Source: JBAYSY01 sp041675885 (lineage in GTDB: Bacteria; Pseudomonadota; Alphaproteobacteria; Rhodobacterales; Rhodobacteraceae). Taken from it: a DNA stretch of 57,028 nt. The stretch covers positions 1-57,028 of the forward strand of contig JBAYSY010000014.1 of NCBI GenBank assembly GCA_041675885.1. Reading direction: 5' to 3'. The notes under the pieces are model-generated. The model saw nothing but the letters and a program-made list of their open reading frames with translations, had not been told where the DNA came from and searched no databases. A program made the position numbers and the translations under genes. How positions within the stretch are numbered: position 1 is the stretch's first letter; each line of letters starts with the position of its first letter. Positions 49,602 through 57,028 of the stretch are shown piece after piece.

Positions 49602-51518
49602 TCAGGCCGAGGGTTCGGGTTCCATCCCGCCGTCGTCGGATTTCGGCGGGCGCGGCCGGGTCTTGGGAATCGCCGTCACGCTGGGGGCATCGCCGCCGGA
49701 GGGGGTCTCATCGTCCTCGCCGCTATCGAGCGGCTCACCCGCCAGCACCTTGCGGATCTCGTCGCCGGTCAGGGTCTCGTATTCCAGAAGGCCCTTGGCC
49801 ATACGTTCGAAATCCTCGGCCTTGTCGATCAGGATCCTGCGGGCGGTCTCGTAGCCCTCGTCGATCAGTTCCTTGACCTCGTTCTCGATCATCTGCTTGG
49901 TCTGGGCCGAAACCGAGAACCCGGCGGTATTGCCCTGATAGCCCTCATGCGCCTCGGCGTAGTCGATATTGCCCACCTTGTCCGACATGCCCCAGCGCAT
50001 CACCATGGCCCGCGCCAGCGACGATGCCTGCTGGATATCGCCCGCGGGGCCCGAGGACACGCCTTCCTCGCCGTATTTGATGATCTCGGCGGCCTTGCCT
50101 GCCATGGTCATGGCGATCTTCTGCTTGCCCTCGTCCTTGTGCATGTTCAGCCGGTCCATCTCGGGCAGGCTTACGACCATGCCCAGCGCGCCACCGCGCG
50201 GGATGATGGTGGCCTTGTAGACCGGATCGCATTTGGGCAGGTTCAGCCCGACGATGGCATGGCCGGCCTCGTGATAGGCGGTCTTTTCCTTCTGGTCGGC
50301 GGTCAGCACCATCGAGCGCCGCTCGGCCCCCATCATCACCTTGTCCTTGGCGCGTTCGAAATCGTCCATGGTGACGAAGCGGCGTCCGGCGCGGGCGGCC
50401 ATCAGCGCGGCCTCGTTCACGAGGTTGGCAAGGTCGGCGCCCGAGAAGCCGGGCGCGCCGCGGGCGATCAGCCGCAGATCCACATCCGGGCCGATCGGCA
50501 CCTTGCGGGCATGGACCGAAAGGATCTTTTCACGGCCGCGAATATCGGGGTTGGGCACATGGATCTGCCGGTCGAAGCGGCCGGGGCGCAGGAGCGCCGG
50601 ATCGAGCACGTCCTTGCGGTTGGTCGCGGCGACGATGATCACGCCTTCGTTGGCCTCGAACCCGTCCATCTCGACCAAAAGCTGGTTGAGCGTCTGCTCG
50701 CGCTCGTCGTTGCCGCCGCCGATGCCGACGCCGCGCGCCCGGCCCACCGCGTCGATCTCGTCGATGAAGACGATGCAGGGGGCGTTCTTCTTGGCCTGTT
50801 CGAACATGTCGCGCACGCGCGAGGCGCCGACGCCCACGAACATTTCCACGAAGTCCGAGCCGGAGATGGTGAAGAAGGGAACCCCGGCCTCACCGGCGAT
50901 GGCGCGGGCCAGAAGCGTCTTGCCGGTGCCCGGCGGACCCACGAGCAGCGCGCCCTTGGGGATCTTGCCGCCGAGACGGCTGAACTTCTGCGGGTTGCGC
51001 AGGAATTCGACGATCTCTTCCAGTTCTTCCTTGGCCTCGTCGATCCCGGCCACGTCGTCGAAGGTGACGCGGCCGTGCTTTTCCGTCAGCAGCTTGGCGC
51101 GGGACTTGCCAAAGCCCATGGCCCCGCCCCTGCCGCCGCCCTGCATCCGGTTCATGAAGAAGATCCAGATGCCGATCAGCACGAGGAACGGCAGCCACAG
51201 CGACAGCACCGAAAGGAAGCCGGATTGCTGCTGCGGTTCGGCCCGCACCTCGACGTCGTTGTCGATCAGCCGCTCGGTGAGGTTGTCGCCCTCGGGCCGG
51301 ATCGCGATATACTGGCTGCCGTCGCGGCCGCGCACCATCACCCGTTCGCCGTCCAGCGTGACCGAGGCGACCTCGCCGCTGTCGACCCGCTGGATGAACT
51401 CGGAATACGAGATCGACCGGGCCGAGGTTGTCGTCTGCCCGCCGCCGAACAGGTTGAACAATGCAAGGATCAGCAGGAACAGAACGACCCAGAAGGCGAT
51501 GTTGCGTGCGTTGCCCAC
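49602..51518 (-). CDS. ftsH: ATP-dependent zinc metalloprotease FtsH
   Basis: 638 residues; membrane-anchored AAA protease for misassembled membrane proteins and short-lived regulators. Two N-terminal helices (about 7-24 and 104-122) flank a periplasmic domain. AAA module: GPPGTGKT near residue 195, FIDEIDAVGR, and the second region of homology RPGRFDRQIHVPNPD. Zinc site HEAGH near 420 with the downstream third ligand region. An acidic disordered tail ends the chain. Follows tilS on the same strand. Confidence 0.98.
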   Translation of the reverse strand: MGNARNIAFWVVLFLLILALFNLFGGGQTTTSARSISYSEFIQRVDSGEVASVTLDGERVMVRGRDGSQYIAIRPEGDNLTERLIDNDVEVRAEPQQQSGFLSVLSLWLPFLVLIGIWIFFMNRMQGGGRGGAMGFGKSRAKLLTEKHGRVTFDDVAGIDEAKEELEEIVEFLRNPQKFSRLGGKIPKGALLVGPPGTGKTLLARAIAGEAGVPFFTISGSDFVEMFVGVGASRVRDMFEQAKKNAPCIVFIDEIDAVGRARGVGIGGGNDEREQTLNQLLVEMDGFEANEGVIIVAATNRKDVLDPALLRPGRFDRQIHVPNPDIRGREKILSVHARKVPIGPDVDLRLIARGAPGFSGADLANLVNEAALMAARAGRRFVTMDDFERAKDKVMMGAERRSMVLTADQKEKTAYHEAGHAIVGLNLPKCDPVYKATIIPRGGALGMVVSLPEMDRLNMHKDEGKQKIAMTMAGKAAEIIKYGEEGVSSGPAGDIQQASSLARAMVMRWGMSDKVGNIDYAEAHEGYQGNTAGFSVSAQTKQMIENEVKELIDEGYETARRILIDKAEDFERMAKGLLEYETLTGDEIRKVLAGEPLDSGEDDETPSGGDAPSVTAIPKTRPRPPKSDDGGMEPEPSA

Positions 51519-51590
51519 GAAGAACTCCCTAATGCGCCGCGCACCGGGCGGGCGACCTTGCGCCTTAAAATAGACATTCGTGCGGGGGGT

Positions 51591-52868
51591 TCAATGCGAT
51601 AAGATGAACCTTTGCAGGCTTGGGACGATCTCCGCCGTCCATTCCGCGGGTTTTCCGGCCATCGGGGCGGCGATCAGCCTGTCACCGCGCCAGATCGCGG
51701 GGGTCACGAGAAGCGCATCGCGGCTGTGGCCGGTGGCGCGCCAGTCCGGGCACGCCTGCAGGCCCGCGGCGCCGAGGGCGCGAATCTCCAGCCCCTCGAC
51801 CTCCTGCCCTTCGGGCGGCGTCAGGTGCCAGCGGTGGTCCCAGATCGCACCCGGCGCGGCGGTCGCGGCGGCCACCGCCTTCGGCTCGCGCGTCAGGCGG
51901 ATGTCCGCCCCGGACGGCCGGATACGGCAGCCCGCAAGCGTGGCGACGCGGCCTGCGCGGATCGCCGCCTCGACCCGTTCGACCGAGGCGGCGCGCGGCG
52001 GATGCCCGGCCCCCGACATCCAGCGCAGCGCGGCGACCAGCAGGCGGCGGGACAGTTCGGGGCCGAGTTCGCCGAACCCGTTGCGATCCAGCACCAGCGC
52101 CCCGGCGGCCTCCTGCGCGAGGCGGTCGGCCGCCTCGGCGGTGGCGCGATCCACCACCGACAGCGCCATGGCCAGATGCTGCACCACGGAGTTCAGCCGC
52201 TCGACGGTGATTCCCAGCGGCCTCAGCGCCTTCAGCGCGCGGCGGGCCTTGACGCGGGTAAAGCGGTCGTCGTCGTTCGAGGGATCGTCAACCCAGCCCT
52301 GCCCGTTCCGGGTCAGCCAGCCGCGCAATTCGGCGCGGGTCTGGCACAGAAAAGGGCGGCCGAACACGATCCCGGCCTCGGTCCAGTCCCGGCGCATCCC
52401 GGCAAGCCCGTCCAGCCCGGCTTCGCGGGCCAGCCCCATCAGGAAGGTCTCGGCCTGATCGTCGGCGGTATGGGCAAGCCCGACATGGGAGATGCCCTGC
52501 GCCCGCGCCCAACCGGCGATCAGCCGGTAGCGGGCCTTGCGCGCGGCATCCATCAGGTTGCCCGCCACCGCGCCATGTTCCCAGACCAGCGTGTCATGCG
52601 GCACCCCGAGCCCGGCGCAGGCGCGGGCGACGAAACGGGCTTCCGCCGCCGCCTCGGGGCGCAGCCGGTGATCCACCGTCACCGCATGGACCTGCCAGCC
52701 GGCATGGGGCGCGGCGCGGGCCATCAGATGCAGCATCGCCATGGAATCGCTGCCGCCCGAGACGGCAAGGCCGATCCGGCCGGGACTCCCGGGCCGGAAC
52801 GCCTGCCCGGCGACATGCAGCAGGAACGCATCCCCGGCCGAAAGCGCCGGGGCGCCTTCTACCGGCAC
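51591..52868 (-). CDS. tilS: tRNA(Ile) lysidine synthetase
   Basis: 425 residues; adds lysine to C34 of the CAT-anticodon tRNA-Ile, turning it from AUG to AUA reading. PP-loop motif SGGSDS at 37-42 (RIGLAVSGGSDSMAML), HTADDQAETFLMGLAR and the C-terminal extension. GTG start at 52868 overlaps the cpoB stop by ten bases. Placed between cpoB and ftsH as in related genomes. Confidence 0.93.
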   Translation of the reverse strand: MPVEGAPALSAGDAFLLHVAGQAFRPGSPGRIGLAVSGGSDSMAMLHLMARAAPHAGWQVHAVTVDHRLRPEAAAEARFVARACAGLGVPHDTLVWEHGAVAGNLMDAARKARYRLIAGWARAQGISHVGLAHTADDQAETFLMGLAREAGLDGLAGMRRDWTEAGIVFGRPFLCQTRAELRGWLTRNGQGWVDDPSNDDDRFTRVKARRALKALRPLGITVERLNSVVQHLAMALSVVDRATAEAADRLAQEAAGALVLDRNGFGELGPELSRRLLVAALRWMSGAGHPPRAASVERVEAAIRAGRVATLAGCRIRPSGADIRLTREPKAVAAATAAPGAIWDHRWHLTPPEGQEVEGLEIRALGAAGLQACPDWRATGHSRDALLVTPAIWRGDRLIAAPMAGKPAEWTAEIVPSLQRFILSH

Positions 52869-53665
52869 TCCAGCCGCCCCATGGTGGCGATCGCATCGCC
52901 CGCCGCGGGACTGCCGGGGAAGCGGGCGTTCACTTCGGCCAGCGTCACGCAGGCTTCGGGCACCTGCCCGAGCTGCGCAAGCGAGCGGCCAAGCCGGAAC
53001 AGCGCCTCGGGCGCGCGCGACCCGTCCGGCACGCCCGAAAAGCTTTCCAGATAGGCCCGCGCGGCGGATGCGGTCTCGCCCATCTGTTCCAGCGCCTCGC
53101 CGCGCAGGAAATGCGCCTCGCCGGTCAGCGGACCGCCCGGAAAGGTCTCGGCATAGGCCGCAAGGAGGTCAGCGGCGGTGCGAAAGTCACCCTGACCGAG
53201 CACCTCCCGGGCCCGGTCGAAATCCGCCTGTTCGCCCATGGCAAGCTGCGGCCCGCCGGTATCGGGGCCGGAGGCGGCACCCGGCGCGGCCTCGCCGCCC
53301 AGGGGCGGGGTCTGGCCCAGTTGCGAGACGTCGCCGCCCTCCAGCTCGACCAGCCGGAATTCGAGGTCGCCCACGCGGTTGGTGCCGTCCGCGACCACCC
53401 GGTTCAGGCGGATCTCGATCTCCTCGGCCTTGCCGGTCAGGCGCATCAGCTCGGCCTCGATCGCGTCCATGCGTTCCAGCATGTCGCCGCCGCCCGGCTG
53501 CGAGACCGCGCCGGTCTCGACCAGTTCGCGGCGCAGCCCGGTGATCTCGGCCCCGAGCACGCCGAGGTCGCGGCGGATGTCGGCCAGCGTGGCGTCCCGG
53601 TCCTGCGCCGCCGCAGGCAGCCCGGGCGCGAAGGCCAGCGCCAGCAGGACCAGAAGCGCCCGCAT
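52859..53665 (-). CDS. cpoB: Cell division coordinator CpoB (YbgF)
   Basis: 268 residues. Signal peptide (about 1-20, ending AAAQ), an N-terminal coiled-coil trimerisation region (about 22-105), a Gly/Pro-rich linker, then TPR repeats (about 148-265). In other bacteria CpoB links Tol-Pal to peptidoglycan synthesis at division. Start at 53665 overlaps the pal stop by one base (TGATG). Confidence 0.9.
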   Translation of the reverse strand: MRALLVLLALAFAPGLPAAAQDRDATLADIRRDLGVLGAEITGLRRELVETGAVSQPGGGDMLERMDAIEAELMRLTGKAEEIEIRLNRVVADGTNRVGDLEFRLVELEGGDVSQLGQTPPLGGEAAPGAASGPDTGGPQLAMGEQADFDRAREVLGQGDFRTAADLLAAYAETFPGGPLTGEAHFLRGEALEQMGETASAARAYLESFSGVPDGSRAPEALFRLGRSLAQLGQVPEACVTLAEVNARFPGSPAAGDAIATMGRLECR

Positions 53666-54201
53666 CACATCCCCGCGCCCATCGACAGCACGGTGACCGC
53701 GCGGCGGTTGATCGAATAGCAGGCTTCGGTCGAGCAGACCTCGACCGGGCGTTCCTTGCCGTAGCTGACGGTGCGGACCCGGTTCGAGGCGACGCCCCGG
53801 CTTACCAGATAGTCGCGCGCCGAGTTCGCCCGGCGCTCGCCCAGCGCGAGGTTGTATTCGCGGGTGCCCTGTTCGTCGGCATGGCCTTCCATGATCACGC
53901 CGTAGCCCGGATTGCGCGACAGCCAGTCGGCCTGACCGTCAAGCGTGGCCCGCGCCTCGGGCGATATCGTGCTTTGATCGACGGCGAAGAACACCCGGTC
54001 GCCCACGGTCTGCTGAAAATAGGCGACCGAGGTCGGGTCCGACGGGTCGCCGAGGCCCGATTGCGAAATGTCGCTGCCGCCGAAACCGCCATCGGCCCCG
54101 ACGCCGCCGGCGCCGAACCGGCCGGGGTTGTTGCAGGCGGCAAGGCCGAGCACGGCCACCAGAAGCAGCGCCCGGGGAAGGTAGGTGGTCGAAAGCGTCA
54201 T
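53665..54201 (-). CDS. pal: Peptidoglycan-associated lipoprotein Pal
   Basis: 178 residues. Lipobox LGLAACN (Cys at about 24) anchors it to the outer membrane; the OmpA-like domain (about 70-170) has VFFAVDQSTISPEARATLDGQADWL and EGHADEQGTREYNLALGERRANSARDYL. Pal ties the outer membrane to peptidoglycan and binds TolB. Next gene after tolB on the minus strand, 127 bases away. Confidence 0.95.
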   Translation of the reverse strand: MTLSTTYLPRALLLVAVLGLAACNNPGRFGAGGVGADGGFGGSDISQSGLGDPSDPTSVAYFQQTVGDRVFFAVDQSTISPEARATLDGQADWLSRNPGYGVIMEGHADEQGTREYNLALGERRANSARDYLVSRGVASNRVRTVSYGKERPVEVCSTEACYSINRRAVTVLSMGAGM

Positions 54202-54328
54202 CGCATGGTTTCCTTAGACTATGCCCGGAACGCCGGGCCCGGTTCGATTGTGGCTTCGGGCGCGGCAATACGCCCGATCATAGCAGGTTGCGCGGGGATG
54301 GGAAACGCGGCCCCCCACCCCTCGCGCG

Positions 54329-55678
54329 TCACGGCAGCAGCGGCGACCAGGCCGGGTCCGAGGCCGGGCCCGCACTCGGCACCCGGCGCAGGTTGCGCCC
54401 CGAGATGTCCACCGAGTAAAGCGCCGGCTCTCCGCCCGCGCCCGCCGATTCGCGGGTGAAGATGACGACCCGGCCATTGGGCGACCAGCTTGGCCCCTCG
54501 TCGAGGAAGGCGGCGGTCAGCAGCCGTTCCTCCGACCCGTCGGCGCGCATCACGCCGATATGGAACCGGCCCTGATGCTGCTTGGTGAAGGCGACGAGAT
54601 CCCCGCGCGGCGACCACACCGGGGTGCCGTAGCGGCCCGGCCCGTTCGAGATCCGCCGGGGCTCGCCCCCGGTGGCGGGCATCACGTAAAGCTGCTGCGT
54701 GCCGGAACGGTCGCTCTCGAACACGATCCGGCTGCCGTCGGGCGAGAACGAGGGCGCCGTCTCGATCGCGGGCGATGAGGTCAGCCGCTGGCGCTGCCCC
54801 GAACCGAGGTCGAGCAGGTAGATATCGGTATTGCCGCCCTGCGCCAGGCTGAACACCACCGTGCGCCCGTCGGGCGAGAACCTGGGCGCGAAGGTCATCG
54901 TCCCCGGCTGGTCGTCCAGCGCCCGGCGCTGGCCGGTGGCCACGTCCATCAGGTAGATGCGCGGAAAGCCGGTCTCGTAGGAGGTATAAAGGATGCGGTC
55001 CCCCGCGGGCGAGAACCGCGGCGCCAGCACGATCGCGTTCGAATCGGTCAGATAGCGGACATTGGCGCCGTCGTAATCCATCACCGCCAGCCGCTTGCGC
55101 CGGTCGTTCTTGGGGCCGGATTCGGCGACGAACACCACCCGGCTGTCGAAATAGCCGCCTTCGCCGGTGATCCGGCTGTAAACCGCGTCCGAAACCTTGT
55201 GCGCCATGCGCCGCCAGCTTTCCATGGTCCCCGCGAACTGAAGCCCCTCGCCCATCTGCTGGCCGGTGAACACGTCGAACAGCCGGAACTTGACCACCAG
55301 CCGCCCGCCCTGCTGCACCGAGACCGAGCCGGTCACCAGCGCCTGCGCATTGATCGCCCGCCAGTCGGCATATTGCACCGGAGCGTCGAAGCCGGTGATG
55401 CGGCCGATATGGGCGCTGGCGGGGATCTCGCGGAACAGGCCGGTGCCGGTCAGGTTCTCGGCCACCACGCGGGCGATGTTGCGCGCGGGCTCGGCCGCCG
55501 CCCCGCTTTCGGCGATGAAGTCCGGGACGGCGAAGGGCAAGGGCTCGATCACGCCCTCGTCGATCCGCAGCCGCAGCGGGCCGGACTGCGCCTGCGCGAC
55601 GGACGCAAGCGCCAGCACCAGCGCCGCGGCCAGCGCCGCGGCCGCGAACAGCGGGGGGAAGTTCCGGGACAGGTTCAT
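54329..55678 (-). CDS. tolB: Tol-Pal system protein TolB
   Basis: 449 residues. Signal peptide (about 1-31, ending AQAQ), an N-terminal domain (LRLRIDEGVIEPLPFAVPDFI), then a six-bladed beta-propeller with WD-like repeats such as APRFSPAGDRILYTSY, APRFSPDGRTVVFSL, APSFSPDGSRIVFESD and SWSPNGRVVIFT. Periplasmic; links TolA to Pal. Start at 55678 follows GAGAGGA. Confidence 0.96.
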   Translation of the reverse strand: MNLSRNFPPLFAAAALAAALVLALASVAQAQSGPLRLRIDEGVIEPLPFAVPDFIAESGAAAEPARNIARVVAENLTGTGLFREIPASAHIGRITGFDAPVQYADWRAINAQALVTGSVSVQQGGRLVVKFRLFDVFTGQQMGEGLQFAGTMESWRRMAHKVSDAVYSRITGEGGYFDSRVVFVAESGPKNDRRKRLAVMDYDGANVRYLTDSNAIVLAPRFSPAGDRILYTSYETGFPRIYLMDVATGQRRALDDQPGTMTFAPRFSPDGRTVVFSLAQGGNTDIYLLDLGSGQRQRLTSSPAIETAPSFSPDGSRIVFESDRSGTQQLYVMPATGGEPRRISNGPGRYGTPVWSPRGDLVAFTKQHQGRFHIGVMRADGSEERLLTAAFLDEGPSWSPNGRVVIFTRESAGAGGEPALYSVDISGRNLRRVPSAGPASDPAWSPLLP

Positions 55679-55857
55679 TCTGATCCTCTCGCTCTCGGGG
55701 TGCGCAGGCCCCCGTTCCTCAACCTTCTTAGCACCATGACCGCGCGGCACACCGCCGAAACGCTCACGGCCCGTCACTTTCGCGCGCCGACCCGGCAGCG
55801 GCCGGGCCCGTGGCACGATCACGCCGGCGCGGGCGGGCGGTTCCGGCCGGGTTCCGC

Positions 55858-56832
55858 TCATCTCAGCCGCATCCCGTTATAGTCGAATTCGATCTCGATC
55901 TCGCGCCAGTGGTCGTATTTGTCGGCCGGAAGCTGCGCGTTGGCGGCGCAGCGCAGGATGGCGCGGCGGGCGATCTCGTAGGCGGTGTTGGTGGCGGCGT
56001 CGCTGGGGCCCTGGGCGCTGATGCGGCGCACGCTCTCGGGCCTGCCGTCGCGGTTCATGCTGATCCCCACCGTGACTATCGAGCGCAGCGTGTCGGTCGA
56101 GGCCGATCCCACCGACCAGCATTGCTGGATCGCCCGGCGCAGCCCGTCGATCTCGCCCGAGGTGAGCGGCGGCCCCGAGGGCGCGGTGCCCGCGCCGCCG
56201 GTCCCCGTCACCGCCGAGGCGACGGCGGCGGCGACCGCATCGGCCATGGCATCCGGTCGGGTTGCCGGGCGTTCTGGTTCGGGCTCGGGGGCGGTCACGG
56301 TCTGCGCCGGGCGCGCGGGTTCGGGTTCGGCCGTCCGGGCGGGGGCGTCCGGGCGGGTTCGCGGGCGCGGACTCGACGGCGGCGCCCCGGCGATGCGCGG
56401 CGCGGGTTCTTCCTCGGTCTCGGTCGCCTCGGTGACGATCTCGGTGGTCGCCTCCTCGCGGGCGGTGGCCTCGCGCTCGGGTTCGGGCGGCAGCGGATCG
56501 GGCGCCGGTTCCGGGTCCGGGATGACGACCGGGGTCTCGGTCTCGGCGATCTGCACTTCGGGCGGCGGGGCCTCGACCGGCTCGGGCGCCACACGCTCGA
56601 CCGGGCGGGGGCGCGGGCGCGACGCGGCATCGGGGGTGAGCGGCGCGGGCGGGGCGGGTTCGGCCAGCGGCAGGGGCTGCGCCTCGGGCAGCGGTTGCGG
56701 CTCCGGCTCCGGTTGGGGCTGCGGCTCCGCCACCGGCTCGGGGTCCGGTTGCGGCTGCGGTTCCGGTTCGGCGACGGGTCGCGGTTCCGGCTGCGGCTGC
56801 GCCACCGGCTCGGGCTCGCGCTCGGGCTCCGG
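55858..56832 (-). pseudogene. tolA: TolA C-terminal part; N-terminal anchor missing
   Basis: About 325 codons, no good start. Upstream comes a long Pro/Glu/Gln-repeat linker (EPEPEREPEPVAQPQ...), then the TolA C-terminal domain: GEIDGLRRAIQQCWSVG, VGISMNRDGRPESVRRI, AYEIARRAILRCAAN and the terminal KYDHWREIEIEFDYNGMRLR. TolA needs an N-terminal membrane helix to join TolQ-TolR; none is encoded, and the frame instead runs into an unrelated beta-barrel gene at 56834. Expected N-terminal ~60-70 residues are absent. Either a rearrangement at the repeat or an assembly join. Domain identity is secure; whether the gene is broken is not. Confidence 0.8.
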
Positions 56833-56833
56833 C

Positions 56834-57028
56834 TCAGAACGAGCGCGAGATCCCGACGCTGAAGTAAGGCCGCGACTCCTCGCGCCCTCCGCCGTAATCC
56901 TCGGTCGCCTGCCCGCCGCGCAGGACCAGCCAGTTCCGGCCGTACGGAATTTCTGCGACCGCACCAACCTCGCGGACCTTCACGTCGTCGTTCCCCTGAA
57001 ACCCGACTTCCGGGCCGACGCGCAGGGA
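56834..57028 (-). CDS. 3' end of an outer-membrane beta-barrel protein gene
   Basis: 64 codons plus TGA, 5' part outside the window. Alternating short strands (LRVGPEVGFQGN, VREVGAVAEIPYG, NWLVLRGGQATEDYG, RPYFSVGISRSF) and a terminal Phe fit a beta-barrel. A BcsS-like (cellulose-associated) or YaiO-like barrel is possible, but I cannot decide. TolR should lie here in a normal Tol locus. Confidence 0.55.
   Translation of the reverse strand, partial: SLRVGPEVGFQGNDDVKVREVGAVAEIPYGRNWLVLRGGQATEDYGGGREESRPYFSVGISRSF

Overview
The window looks like chromosomal DNA of an alphaproteobacterium of the Rhodobacteraceae (Rhodobacterales). I base this on very high G+C, a permuted two-piece tmRNA gene with an ANDN... 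tag, an alpha-type SspB adaptor, the tolB-pal-cpoB-tilS-ftsH order, and small families typical of the group (DUF4169, DUF1194, SspB ending in a ...SLDKFRK motif). Species cannot be assigned by reading alone.

Layout. 1-557: right end of an IS5/IS903-like insertion sequence cut by the window edge. 949-3109: YbjQ-like protein, a small hypothetical, and a proline-rich TonB-like protein. 3171-5033: tRNA-Met(CAT), then a translationally coupled H-NOX-fold/diguanylate cyclase pair. 5055-8329 (minus): periplasmic sugar dehydrogenase homologue and an arginase-ornithine cyclodeaminase operon. 8700-12578 (plus): rpsD, hisC-tyrA, extensin-like protein. 12621-15222 (minus): kdsD-kdsB-kdsA for Kdo synthesis. 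15475-19518: aldehyde dehydrogenase, rimO, small membrane protein. 19733-24558: hemF, lipoprotein, methyltransferase, clpS, and an acetate kinase-PduL fusion. 24666-29508 (minus): argD-argF and hrpB. 29873-33835: small ORF, ssrA, DUF1194, sspB, fumC and three small genes. 34039-44491: a Tad/Flp pilus assembly locus (secretin, OmpA lipoprotein, cpaE, cpaF, tadB, tadC, tadD, TPR lipoprotein, prepilin peptidase, AAA ATPase) without pilin, CpaB or TadE/G. 44588-49043: membrane LytTR regulator, thioesterase, folD-chorismate mutase-fhs. 49602-56832 (minus): ftsH, tilS, cpoB, pal, tolB and a TolA lacking its N-terminus. 56834-57028: 3' end of an outer-membrane beta-barrel gene.

How the genes fit together. 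Protein quality control is well represented: tmRNA tags stalled products, SspB delivers them to ClpXP, ClpS delivers N-degron substrates to ClpAP, and FtsH handles membrane substrates. Arginine is both made (argD, argF) and broken down to proline (arginase, OCD). FolD and Fhs feed one-carbon units. The Tol-Pal genes maintain the envelope, and Kdo genes supply lipopolysaccharide.

Most notable items: a single-chain acetate kinase-phosphotransacylase; an H-NOX-fold protein apparently lacking its heme ligand but coupled to a GGDEF protein; a TolA/beta-barrel junction that is either a rearrangement or an assembly chimera; several dispersed intergenic repeats, including a MITE-like element with 22-bp terminal inverted repeats and a 3'-end element whose two copies show compensatory stem changes. 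All family assignments come from reading motifs; no database search was run.
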